23,667 bases of DNA from Clostridiales bacterium. GTDB taxonomy: Bacteria > Bacillota > Clostridia > Christensenellales > Aristaeellaceae. The position numbers and the translations under genes were made by a program. The stretch spans positions 1 through 23,667 of the forward strand of contig SFGO01000034.1 of the NCBI GenBank assembly GCA_004556545.1, read 5' to 3'. Shown here in pieces: positions 15,332 to 23,542 of this stretch. The stretch's first letter is position 1, and every line of letters begins with the position of its first letter. The notes beneath the pieces are model-generated. The model was given only the letters and a program-made list of their open reading frames with translations, ran no database searches and was not told where the DNA came from.

Positions 15332-16222
15332 ATGGAACAGAGCGCCCGGGAGGGCGTGATCGTCAAGGGCGTGGGCGGCCTGTACTACGCCCGTCAGCCG
15401 GACGGAGAGGTGCATGTGCTTCGGGCCAAGGGCAAATTTCGCAAGCAGCACAAAACGCCCATGGTGGGGGATCGGATTCTGTTCACCCCCGCCAGCGGGG
15501 ACGAGCATGGCTGGGTGGAGGAGATTCTGCCCCGAACCAGCGAGCTGATCCGCCCCCCGGTGGCCAATATCCATACGGTGCTGCTGGTGCTGGCGCCTCA
15601 GCCCGAGCCGGACTATCTGCTGATCGATACCCTGCTGGTGATGACGGCCCGGCAGAACATCCGCCCGGTGCTGGTAGCCAACAAATGCGACCTTTCTTCG
15701 GAAGTATACGAAAGTCTGGTGCGGGAATACAGCACGCTGCAGATTCCGATTCTCCGGGTCAGCGCCGAGGCCGGCGAGGGGCTGGACGAGCTGCGGGCCG
15801 TGCTGCGGGAGGGCGTCTGCTGCTTCGCCGGACAGTCCGGCGTGGGCAAAAGTACGCTGCTCAGCGCCGCTACGGGGCTGGAACTGAAAACCGGCGAGAT
15901 CAGCCGCAAGATCAGCCGGGGCCGCCACACCACCCGCCATGCGGAATTGATGTTCCGGGACGGCTATCAGGTGCTGGATACCCCCGGCTTCAGCCTGCTG
16001 GAGCTGGAAATGGGCATGGAGCCCATTCAGCTCAAGGATTATTATCCCGATTTTGCCCCCTATGAGGGACAGTGCCGTTTTTCTCCCTGCTATCACCTGA
16101 GCGAGCCGGGCTGCGCCGTGCTGGAAGCCGCCCGGGAGGGAAAGCTGGGCAGGGAACGGCTGGAACGCTATCACCTGCTGCTGAACCGCGTAAAAGAAGC
16201 ATGGAGGAATCGTTATGACTAA
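15332..16222 (+). CDS. rsgA: Ribosome small-subunit-dependent GTPase A
   Basis: 296 residues from ATG 15332; AGGAGG 9 nt upstream suits it. A TTG one codon earlier is possible. RsgA checks 30S assembly and releases on GTP hydrolysis. The GTPase motifs are in circularly permuted order, diagnostic for the family: G4 NKCD (117-120), then G1 GQSGVGKS (167-174), then G3 DTPG (216-219). An OB-fold (~1-65) precedes and a zinc site follows with C248, C253, H255 and C261. It starts 14 bp after prkC and its TAA overlaps the start of rpe by 8 bp. In several Firmicutes RsgA is itself a PrkC substrate, which would fit this placement (family knowledge, not seen here). Confidence 0.96.
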   Translation: MEQSAREGVIVKGVGGLYYARQPDGEVHVLRAKGKFRKQHKTPMVGDRILFTPASGDEHGWVEEILPRTSELIRPPVANIHTVLLVLAPQPEPDYLLIDTLLVMTARQNIRPVLVANKCDLSSEVYESLVREYSTLQIPILRVSAEAGEGLDELRAVLREGVCCFAGQSGVGKSTLLSAATGLELKTGEISRKISRGRHTTRHAELMFRDGYQVLDTPGFSLLELEMGMEPIQLKDYYPDFAPYEGQCRFSPCYHLSEPGCAVLEAAREGKLGRERLERYHLLLNRVKEAWRNRYD

Positions 16223-16847
16223 AATCGCCCCGTCCATTCTGGCTGCCGACCCCCTTCGGATGTTTGAAGCCGTGAAGCTGGTAAAGGATACCGGCTGTGA
16301 CGAGCTGCATTTTGACGTGATGGACGGCCATTTTGTGCCCAACATCAGCTTCGGCCCCAGCCTGCTCAAGGCCATTCATCAGGAATTCGACCTGCACTGC
16401 GACGTACATCTGATGATCTCCGACCCGCTGAAATATGTGGAGAATTTCGCCGCGTCCGGCGCGGGCACCATCACCATCCATCAGGAGGCCAACGACTTCC
16501 TGCCCTGCCTGCGCAAGCTGCGGGAGCTGGGCGTGCGGGTGGGCGCGTCGGTGAAGCCGGGCACCTCCGTGGAAGCCCTGCGGGAAGCACTGCCGCTGCT
16601 GGATCGGGTGCTGCTGATGACCGTGGAGCCGGGCTTCGGCGGACAGAAGCTGATGCCGGACGTGCTGCCCAAGGCCGCCGAGCTGCGCGCCATGGGCTTT
16701 GCCGGGGATATCGAGGCCGACGGCGGCATCAACGGCGAGAACGCCGTCCGGCTGGCGCAGGCAGGGATCGATACGCTGGTCATGGGCACTGCCTTTTTCC
16801 GGGCGGAGGAGCCGAAAGCGCTGGTGCGCCGGGTGCATGCCCTCTGA
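16215..16847 (+). CDS. rpe: Ribulose-phosphate 3-epimerase
   Basis: 210 residues, a TIM-barrel enzyme that interconverts ribulose-5-phosphate and xylulose-5-phosphate in the pentose phosphate pathway. Marks: MTKIAPSILAADP at the start, LHFDVMDGHFVPNISFGP, DVHLMI, MTVEPGFGGQKLMPD, and EADGGIN with the phosphate-binding MGTAFF near the end. GGAGG (16204-16208) ahead of the ATG lies inside the end of rsgA, and the two genes overlap by 8 bp. It is the last gene of the run; thiN, often next in other Firmicutes, is not here. Confidence 0.96.
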   Translation: MTKIAPSILAADPLRMFEAVKLVKDTGCDELHFDVMDGHFVPNISFGPSLLKAIHQEFDLHCDVHLMISDPLKYVENFAASGAGTITIHQEANDFLPCLRKLRELGVRVGASVKPGTSVEALREALPLLDRVLLMTVEPGFGGQKLMPDVLPKAAELRAMGFAGDIEADGGINGENAVRLAQAGIDTLVMGTAFFRAEEPKALVRRVHAL

Positions 16848-17045
16848 AAAAATGGCAAGAATGAGAAACGTCCCCTGAAAGAAAAACGGGAAAGGACGGC
16901 TTTCTCATGAAAACGACAGACTCGAAACAAATGCAGCCCGGGGAAGCGCTTTTCAGGATTTACCCCCGGAAGAAAAGAATGAAGCGCGGCCCCGTCCGTC
17001 ACTGAGCCGCGCCGGATCGCATCGGGAAAGGAATGAAACTGGTTA
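16848..17045. other. Intergenic region after rpe (no confident gene or promoter)
   Basis: About 200 bp. I see no clear promoter. An inverted repeat GCGCGGC (16984-16990) / GCCGCGC (17006-17012) with a 15-nt loop has no T-tract, and CGTCC (16869-16873) / GGACG (16894-16898) is weaker. A 32-codon reading frame (16907-17005, starting MKTTDSKQMQ, ending KRGPVRH) has AGGA 10 nt upstream; it is basic at its C-terminus, but too short to call. Confidence 0.4.
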
Positions 17046-18671
17046 TTGAATTTTGACGAACTGCCGCTGCTTCCGCAGCTGTTGGCCGCGGTCAAAGCCT
17101 GCGGCTACGAAACCCCTACCCCCATTCAGCGGGATACCATTCCCACCGTCCTTGCGGGAAAGGACGTGCTGGGCTGCGCTCAGACGGGCACCGGCAAGAC
17201 CGCCGCTTTCGCCCTGCCGATCCTGCAGCGGCTCTATCAGGAGCGGCCTTCCGGGAAAGGCCGGAACATTCGGGCGCTGATCCTGACTCCTACCCGGGAG
17301 CTGGCCCTGCAGATTCAGGAAAACTTCGTGTCCTACGGCAAACAGCTGCCGCTGCGCTCCTGCGTTATTTTCGGCGGCGTGGGGCAGCAGCCCCAGGTGG
17401 AGCAGCTCAAGCGGGGCGTGGACATCCTGGTGGCCACGCCGGGCCGTCTGAACGACCTGATCGGTCAGGGCTTTATCAGCCTGGCCAAAATTGAAATTTT
17501 TGTGCTGGACGAAGCCGACCGGATGCTGGATATGGGCTTCATCCACGATGTGAAAAAGGTCATCGCCCTTTTGCCGGAAAAACGGCAGACGCTTTTCTTC
17601 TCCGCCACCATGCCCGCCGAGGTGGAAAAGCTGGCCATGAGCATCCTTCACAATCCGGTCAGCGTGAAGGTAGACCCGGTCAGCAGTACGGTGGATACCA
17701 TCGATCAAAGCCTGTACCTGGTGGATAAGGCCAACAAGAAGCATCTGCTGGCCGAGCTTCTGCGCCGCCCGGAGGTGGAAAGCGCGCTGGTCTTTACCCG
17801 CACCAAGCACGGGGCCGACCGGGTGGTGCGGGAGCTGAGCCGGGAGGGCATTCAGGCCCGGGCCATTCACGGCGACAAGAGTCAGGGCGCCCGACAGGAA
17901 GCGCTGGCGCAGTTCAAGCAGGGCAAGATCCATGTGCTGATTGCCACCGACATCGCCGCCCGGGGCATCGATATTGCGGGATTATCCCATGTGTTCAATT
18001 ATGACCTGCCCCATGAGCCGGAATCCTACGTTCACCGCATCGGCCGCACGGGCCGGGCGGGTCACGAGGGCGTAGCCGTCAGCTTTTGCTGCATCGACGA
18101 GATGAAGGATCTCAAGGCCATCGAGAAGCTTATCGGCAAGCAGATTCCCCGCCGGGAGAGCCGGTGGCCCATGCAGGTCTTTACCGAAACGGTGAAGCAG
18201 CCGCCTCAGCCCCGCCCCTCCAAAAGAGAAAAGACGGCGGAACCCGTCCGGCCTGCCGCTGCCCAGCGGCCCGAAAAACCGAAAAAGCCGGAGAAGAAAG
18301 CTCCCCAGCCGGAAATGCCGGAAAGAAAAGCGCCGAAAGCAGCGCGGCCTGAAAAGCCCGTCCGGCCCGAAAAAACTGCGCCCCGCCAGCCGGAAGCTCC
18401 GCGTTCTGTTCGGGAACCCAAGCCCATTCGAGAGCCCAAGCCCCTGAAAAATGCGGAACGTCAGGCGGAATTCCGCGCTACGCGGCTGGAACGGCCCAAT
18501 GTCCAGCCGGTTCGTCCCAAGGCGGAACCCCTGTTTCTGGAAACGCCCTTTCTGGAAGACCGGCCCGTCCGAAAAGAGGAAGAAAAGCCTGCCATGACCT
18601 ATCAGCAGTATATGCAGAAGCAGCGCGCCTCCTCCCGGATGCGTTTTTCCACCGGGGAAGACCGGCGCTGA
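17046..18671 (+). CDS. DEAD-box ATP-dependent RNA helicase (RhlE/CshA-like) with long basic C-terminal tail
   Basis: 541 residues from TTG 17046; there is no in-frame ATG ahead, and a stop codon lies four codons upstream. All core motifs are present: Q motif PTPIQ (24-28), I AQTGTGKT (45-52), Ia PTRELA (82-87), II DEAD (155-158), III SAT (186-188), V ATDIAARGIDIAG, VI HRIGRTGRAG (330-339). The core ends near 370. Residues ~385-541 are a disordered tail rich in K, R, P and E with many RPEKP/REPKP-type units, probably for RNA binding. Such enzymes unwind rRNA or mRNA during ribosome assembly, decay or cold stress. The ATG at 17033 opens only a 7-codon frame overlapping this start. Confidence 0.94.
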   Translation: MNFDELPLLPQLLAAVKACGYETPTPIQRDTIPTVLAGKDVLGCAQTGTGKTAAFALPILQRLYQERPSGKGRNIRALILTPTRELALQIQENFVSYGKQLPLRSCVIFGGVGQQPQVEQLKRGVDILVATPGRLNDLIGQGFISLAKIEIFVLDEADRMLDMGFIHDVKKVIALLPEKRQTLFFSATMPAEVEKLAMSILHNPVSVKVDPVSSTVDTIDQSLYLVDKANKKHLLAELLRRPEVESALVFTRTKHGADRVVRELSREGIQARAIHGDKSQGARQEALAQFKQGKIHVLIATDIAARGIDIAGLSHVFNYDLPHEPESYVHRIGRTGRAGHEGVAVSFCCIDEMKDLKAIEKLIGKQIPRRESRWPMQVFTETVKQPPQPRPSKREKTAEPVRPAAAQRPEKPKKPEKKAPQPEMPERKAPKAARPEKPVRPEKTAPRQPEAPRSVREPKPIREPKPLKNAERQAEFRATRLERPNVQPVRPKAEPLFLETPFLEDRPVRKEEEKPAMTYQQYMQKQRASSRMRFSTGEDRR

Positions 18672-18719
18672 TAAGGCCCGAAAGAGCCGAATATCCGACG
18701 TGCTGAAGAGGAAAAGCCG

Positions 18720-21700
18720 ATGTACATTGCCGATCTGCACATTCATTCCAAATATTCCCGGGCTACCTCGTCCGACTGCGACGCACCCCATCTGGAGCTG
18801 TGGGCGCGCCGCAAGGGGATCGGGCTGGTCGGCACGGGAGATTTTACCCATCCCGTCTGGCGGTCAGAGCTTCGGGAAATGCTGGAGCCCGCCGGAAACG
18901 GCGTATATGCCCTGCGGAAGGAGTTCGCCCTGCCGGCCGATGTGGCCGGCGGGGGAGACCCCGTCCGCTTTGTGGTATCCGGGGAAATCAGCACCATCTA
19001 CAAAAAGGACGGCAAGACCCGGAAGGTGCATCATGTGATCCTTCTGCCCGGTCTGGACGAGGCGGAGGAGCTGGCCCACCGGCTGGAAGCCGTCGGAAAC
19101 CTGCACAGCGACGGACGGCCCATTCTGGGCATGGACAGCCGGGATCTTTTGCAGATGACCATGGAGGCCTGTCCTTCGGTCATCTTGATTCCGGCCCATA
19201 TCTGGACGCCGCACTTCTCCGTGTTCGGCGAATTTTCTCAATTTTCCACGCTGGAAGAATGCTACGGCGATATGACCGGCTGTATCCACGCGCTGGAAAC
19301 CGGGCTTTCTTCCGATCCGCCCATGAACCGGCGGGTGTCTCAGCTGGATTCCTACCTGCTGGTGTCCAATTCCGACGCCCATTCGCCCCAGAAGCTGGGC
19401 CGGGAGGCCAATCTGCTTTCCTGCGGAGTGACCTATGGAGAACTGAAGCATGCGCTGGAAACCGGCGAAGGTTTTGAAGGGACGATCGAGTTTTTCCCGG
19501 AGGAAGGCAAGTACCATCTGGACGGCCACCGGGCCTGCGGCTGCTGTCTGGAGCCGGAGGAAACCAACGCCCTGAACGGCCGCTGCCCGGTCTGCGGCCG
19601 GAAGCTGACCGTCGGCGTGCTGCACCGGGTGGACGAGCTGGCCGACCGGCGGGAGCCGGGGCCACTGTCCAGACCCTTCGAAAGCCTGATGCCCCTGCCG
19701 GAACTGTTGGCCAACTGCATGCAGACCGGCGCGGCCAGCAAGCGGGTGCAGGGCGCTTATCTGGAAATGCTCAAGCGCTACGGCCCGGAATTCTATATCC
19801 TGCGGGAGCTTCCGCTGGATGTGGCAGAGCGGGACATGGGGCCCGGCGTGGCCGAAGCCCTGCGCCGTCTGCGCGCGGGGCAGGTACACAAGCAGGCGGG
19901 CTACGACGGCGAATACGGCGTGATCACCGTTTTTGAGCCTCACGAGCTGGAACTGCTGGAAGGGCAGACCTCCCTGCTGGAGCTGGCGGGCTTTGCCGCG
20001 CCCAAGGCGAAAAAGCAGCCGTTGAAGGCCCGAACCGTCGAAGCTGAACCCGAGGAAACGGTGCAGAAGCTTCCGCTGCGCATGAACCCGGAGCAGGAGG
20101 AAGCCATCCATGCGGAGGAAGAAATCATCGCCGTGGTAGCAGGCCCCGGAACGGGCAAGACCCGCACGCTGGTGGAGCGCATCGCCGATCTGGTGGAGCG
20201 GCGCAAGGTTCCGCCCAAGGAGATCACCGCCGTGACCTTTACCCATCAGGCAGCGGAGGAAATGCGCACCCGGCTGAAGGAACGGCTGGGGAGCGCGGCG
20301 AAGCCCATTACCGTGGGTACGTTCCACGCCATTGCCCTGAAGATGCTGAAAAAAAAGCCCCTGTTCAGCCGGGAACAGGCTCTTGCCCTGATGGCGGAGC
20401 TGCTGGAAGAACGGGGCGAAAAAACGTCTCCCGCCGAAATGCTGCGGCTATTGTCGCAGGTGAAAAACGGCGTGGAGGTTCCGGGCTTTCCTCCTGGATT
20501 GCGGGAGGCCTACGACGAGCGGATGCACGCACTGGGCGCTCGGGATCTGGACGACCTTCTGACGGAAGCGCTTCGGCTGGATGAAAGCCGAAAAGCCTGT
20601 TTTCGCCACCTGCTGGTGGATGAATTTCAGGACATCAATCCCCTGCAGCACCGGCTGGTGGAGCACTGGCGGCAGGGCAGCCTGTTCGTCATCGGCGACC
20701 CGGATCAGTCCATATACGGCTTTCGCGGCGCGGATGCGGACTGCTTCGACCGTCTGCGGGAACGGCACCCAAATTTGCGGCTGATTCGTCTGAAGGAAAA
20801 CTATCGCTCTGCTTCCCCGGTGCTGGATGCCGCCCTGTCCGTCATCGACCGAAATCCCGGTTCGCCCCGGCAGCTTCATGCCAACGTCACAGGCGGCGCG
20901 GCTGTCCGGCTGATGCAGGCGGACGATCCCTTTGCCGAGGGCGTGTTCATCGCCAAAGAGATTGAACGGATGGCGGGCGGCATAGACATGCTGGAAGCCC
21001 ATCATCAGAAGGCGGATCGCACGGTTCACCGCGCTTTTTCGGAGATTGCCGTTTTGTGCCGCACCCATCGGCAGCTCGAGCAGATCGAGTACTGTCTGGA
21101 GCACGACGATATTCCCTGCGTGGTATCGGGCCGGGAAAATTTCTGGGAAGACGGCAAGGTGCGGGGAATGCTGGGTTTCTTCCGTTCCCTGCAGGAGCCG
21201 GAGAATTTTGCCGCCCTGAGCGACGCTTTGTCCCTTTTGTGGAAAATTCCCGCGCCGCTGATCCAGCGGGCAGGAGAAGCCCTTCGAACGTTGGAAAAGC
21301 CGGACGGAGCCGCCCTTCGGGAGGCGCTTGCGTCCTTTGAGGTGCTGGCACCGTGGCTGAGCGCCGTGGAGGAGCTTTGGCCCCAAATGAGCAGGGGAAA
21401 GCCGCGCAAATTGCTGGAACGCCTTCGGGAGCTGTGCGGGCTGGAAAATGCTAAGCCCGTTGCCCGTCTGCTGAACGCCGCCGTCTTCCAGAATCGGATG
21501 GAGGATTTTCTGGAACGGACGCTGCTGGGCGCGGAGGGCGACCTGCAGCGCCGGGGCGAAGGCACCGTGCAGAGCGGCGCGGTGCGGCTGATGACGCTGC
21601 ACGCCTGCAAGGGTCTGGAATTCCCGGTGGTTTTTCTGGCGGGCCTGAACGCAGGCGATCTGCCGCTGGAGCGGGAAAGCAGCCCCACGAATGTTGAAGA

Positions 21701-21869
21701 AGAGCGGCGGCTGTTTTTCGTGGGCATGACCCGCGCCCGGGAGGAGCTGATCCTCAGCTACGGCGGTCAGCCGTCGGCCTTTACGGACGAACTGCCGGAA
21801 AACGTCCGCCCGCAGCCGGTGCGCGCCAGGAAGCCTTTGGTGAAGATGGAGCAGCTCAGCCTGTTTTGA
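18720..21869 (+). CDS. PHP/endonuclease Q-like nuclease fused to UvrD-type DNA helicase, with C-terminal clamp-binding motif
   Basis: 1049 residues. Residues 1-~260 are a PHP-type metal nuclease domain: DLHIHSKYSR (H7, H9), GTGDFTHP (D41, H44), E89, H104/H105, PAHIWTP (H160) and SNSDAHSP (D219, H221). A zinc module follows (C273, C275, C276, C289, C292), then a helical part to ~425. This layout is that of the TIGR00375/endonuclease Q group, which in archaea nicks 5' of deaminated bases. After a linker (~428-452) comes a complete superfamily 1 helicase: I AGPGTGKT (474-481), Ia TFTHQAAEEM, II LLVDEFQD (631-638), III GDPDQSIYGFRG (659-670), V LMTLHACKGLEFPVVFLAG, VI RRLFFVGMTRAREEL. The last five residues are QLSLF, the consensus for binding the DnaN clamp. 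Likely a DNA repair enzyme; the lesion is unknown. Confidence 0.92.
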   Translation: MYIADLHIHSKYSRATSSDCDAPHLELWARRKGIGLVGTGDFTHPVWRSELREMLEPAGNGVYALRKEFALPADVAGGGDPVRFVVSGEISTIYKKDGKTRKVHHVILLPGLDEAEELAHRLEAVGNLHSDGRPILGMDSRDLLQMTMEACPSVILIPAHIWTPHFSVFGEFSQFSTLEECYGDMTGCIHALETGLSSDPPMNRRVSQLDSYLLVSNSDAHSPQKLGREANLLSCGVTYGELKHALETGEGFEGTIEFFPEEGKYHLDGHRACGCCLEPEETNALNGRCPVCGRKLTVGVLHRVDELADRREPGPLSRPFESLMPLPELLANCMQTGAASKRVQGAYLEMLKRYGPEFYILRELPLDVAERDMGPGVAEALRRLRAGQVHKQAGYDGEYGVITVFEPHELELLEGQTSLLELAGFAAPKAKKQPLKARTVEAEPEETVQKLPLRMNPEQEEAIHAEEEIIAVVAGPGTGKTRTLVERIADLVERRKVPPKEITAVTFTHQAAEEMRTRLKERLGSAAKPITVGTFHAIALKMLKKKPLFSREQALALMAELLEERGEKTSPAEMLRLLSQVKNGVEVPGFPPGLREAYDERMHALGARDLDDLLTEALRLDESRKACFRHLLVDEFQDINPLQHRLVEHWRQGSLFVIGDPDQSIYGFRGADADCFDRLRERHPNLRLIRLKENYRSASPVLDAALSVIDRNPGSPRQLHANVTGGAAVRLMQADDPFAEGVFIAKEIERMAGGIDMLEAHHQKADRTVHRAFSEIAVLCRTHRQLEQIEYCLEHDDIPCVVSGRENFWEDGKVRGMLGFFRSLQEPENFAALSDALSLLWKIPAPLIQRAGEALRTLEKPDGAALREALASFEVLAPWLSAVEELWPQMSRGKPRKLLERLRELCGLENAKPVARLLNAAVFQNRMEDFLERTLLGAEGDLQRRGEGTVQSGAVRLMTLHACKGLEFPVVFLAGLNAGDLPLERESSPTNVEEERRLFFVGMTRAREELILSYGGQPSAFTDELPENVRPQPVRARKPLVKMEQLSLF

Positions 21870-21906
21870 GCAAAAATTAAAGAAGCAAACGAAAGAGGAA
21901 GAAAAA

Positions 21907-23073
21907 ATGGTTTCTTTATTATTGGCGGTCATTTACCTTGCCTTTATCAGTCTGGGCCTGCCGGACGCTCTGCTGGGCTCCGCATGGCCGGTGATGCAGG
22001 GCGAACTGAACCTTCCCATTTCCTTTGCCGGAGTGGTCTCCATGGTCGTTTCCGGCTGTACGATTCTGTCCAGTCTGCTGTCCGACCGGATGACCCGGAA
22101 GATGGGAGCGGGTCTGGTAACGGCGCTGAGCGTTCTGATGACGGCGGCGGCGCTGTTCGGCTTTTCCATCAGCACGAAGCCGTGGATGCTGATCGCATGG
22201 TCTATTCCCTACGGCCTTGGCGCTGGCGCGGTGGATGCCGCCCTGAACAACTATGTGGCGCTGCACTATTCCTCCCGGCACATGAGCTGGCTGCACTGCA
22301 TGTGGGGCGTGGGGACGACCATCAGCCCCTTCATCATGAGCATGGCCCTGCAGCGCGGCTGGGGTTGGCAGACGGGGTATCGCTCGGTCTCCTATATTCA
22401 GGTAGCCTTGACGGCCATTCTGTTTCTCAGTCTGCCGCTTTGGAAAAAGCGCACGGAAACGCCGGAAGGGACAGAGAGCGAGACGGGAGAAAAGCCCAAG
22501 CGTTTAGGACAGCTTTTGCGGATTCCGGGCGCATCGTTGACTTTACTGACGTTTTTCGGTTATTGTGCCATGGAAACCACGGCGGGGCTATGGGCCAGCA
22601 GCTATCTGGTCAGCGCCCGGGGCGTGGAAGCGGGAACAGCGGCCCGTTTTGCCAGTCTGTATTATCTGGGCATCACCCTCGGAAGATTTCTGAACGGTTT
22701 CATTGCCGACCGTTTCGGTGATCGCAACATGATTCGCGCCGGGCTTGGGCTGGCATTGGTCAGCATTCTGGTGATTCTCCTGCCATGGCGCATTTGTCCG
22801 CTGATTGGGTTAGTGACCATGGGGGTGGGCAGTGCTCCGATTTATCCCTGCATCATTCATTCCACGCCGGAATCCTTTGGCCGGGAGAATTCTCAGGCGA
22901 TTATCGGCGTGCAGATGGCCAGCGCTTATATTGGTTCGACGTTTATGCCGCCGGTATTTGGGCTGATTGCGCAGTACGGGAGCATTGGGGCGTATCCGGT
23001 GTATTTGATGGGTTTTGCGCTGTTGATGATAGGGGCGTATGGAGTATTTATGAAGAGGGGAAAGCGCGGCTGA
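21907..23073 (+). CDS. Major facilitator superfamily transporter
   Basis: 388 residues, about twelve hydrophobic helices with few charged residues, the standard MFS size. The loop after helix 2 reads SDRMTRKMGAG and its counterpart in the second half reads ADRFGDRNMIRAG, the two copies of the MFS motif A. The middle loop (~180-200) is charged (KKRTETPEGTESETGEKPK). Sequence such as GLPDALLGSAWPVM and SWLHCMWGVGTTISPF resembles the FucP/sugar-proton branch of MFS, but the substrate cannot be assigned. AGAGGAAG lies a few bases before the ATG, and the gene starts 37 bp after the nuclease-helicase gene, perhaps by read-through. No clear terminator follows; a repeat-rich stretch does. Confidence 0.88.
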   Translation: MVSLLLAVIYLAFISLGLPDALLGSAWPVMQGELNLPISFAGVVSMVVSGCTILSSLLSDRMTRKMGAGLVTALSVLMTAAALFGFSISTKPWMLIAWSIPYGLGAGAVDAALNNYVALHYSSRHMSWLHCMWGVGTTISPFIMSMALQRGWGWQTGYRSVSYIQVALTAILFLSLPLWKKRTETPEGTESETGEKPKRLGQLLRIPGASLTLLTFFGYCAMETTAGLWASSYLVSARGVEAGTAARFASLYYLGITLGRFLNGFIADRFGDRNMIRAGLGLALVSILVILLPWRICPLIGLVTMGVGSAPIYPCIIHSTPESFGRENSQAIIGVQMASAYIGSTFMPPVFGLIAQYGSIGAYPVYLMGFALLMIGAYGVFMKRGKRG

Positions 23074-23097
23074 GGGTTTGCACGGGGAAAGTTCCCA

Positions 23098-23124
23098 GTG
23101 CGTCCGCAGGCGCATACCCCTGCA
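23098..23124 (+). repeat. Direct repeat A, copy 1 (27 bp)
   Basis: Begins GTGCGTCCGCAGGCGC and ends ACCCCTGCA. It matches 23483-23509 at 25 of 27 bases. The core CCGCAGGCG is shared without change. Confidence 0.85.
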
Positions 23125-23365
23125 TTGGTACGCCGACTCCCCGAAGGGGTGCAGGGGGGAACGAAGGGAAGACGCAAGGCGGGTTGCCCTTGGGCAACCC
23201 GGTCTGCCTTTGGCAGACTGAACTTTTGAAGGCGGTTAGCGCCCCGGAGTTCAGGCAAACAACAAGCGGAGCGCACGGCAGTGCGGGCCGCGCCGATTGT
23301 TTGCCCCGAGGAAAGCCACCCTGCTAGCATGACAAGAGACAGCTTTGCCGTAAGAAATTCCCCTT

Positions 23366-23395
23366 GGCGGGGTCTGACGCGCCGACTCCGGCGCG
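23366..23395 (+). repeat. Direct repeat B, copy 1 (30 bp) with perfect hairpin
   Basis: Begins GGCGGGGTCTGACGCGCC. It contains CGCGCCG (23378-23384), loop ACTC, CGGCGCG (23389-23395). It matches 23513-23542 at 29 of 30 bases. A shortened relative, CGCCGACTCC, occurs at 23131-23140. Confidence 0.87.
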
Positions 23396-23482
23396 AGGAG
23401 AAGGGCTTGCAGCCCTATGGGGCGCTCTATTGCTTCAAGGGGCGAACCGAAGGTTTCCAAAGGGCGAGCGGAAAGCCCTTTG

Positions 23483-23509
23483 GTGCGCCCGCAGGCGCAA
23501 ACCCCTGCA
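23483..23509 (+). repeat. Direct repeat A, copy 2 (27 bp)
   Basis: Second copy of the 23098-23124 module. It is followed after three bases by repeat B copy 2, whereas copy 1 is followed by only the CGCCGACTCC core, so the modules are joined in different ways. Confidence 0.85.
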
Positions 23510-23512
23510 CCC

Positions 23513-23542
23513 GGCGGGGCCTGACGCGCCGACTCCGGCGCG
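23513..23542 (+). repeat. Direct repeat B, copy 2 (30 bp) with perfect hairpin
   Basis: Same as 23366-23395 except one base (GGCC for GGTC). The 7-bp stem CGCGCCG/CGGCGCG with loop ACTC is preserved. Confidence 0.87.

Noticed and set aside
16984..17012. Terminator after rpe
   Set aside because: The GCGCGGC/GCCGCGC stem has no T-tract and lies 137 bp past the stop; kept only as a note.
20448..21932. 494-residue minus-strand open frame opposite the helicase
   Set aside because: Antisense of conserved UvrD motifs II-VI; no recognisable fold.
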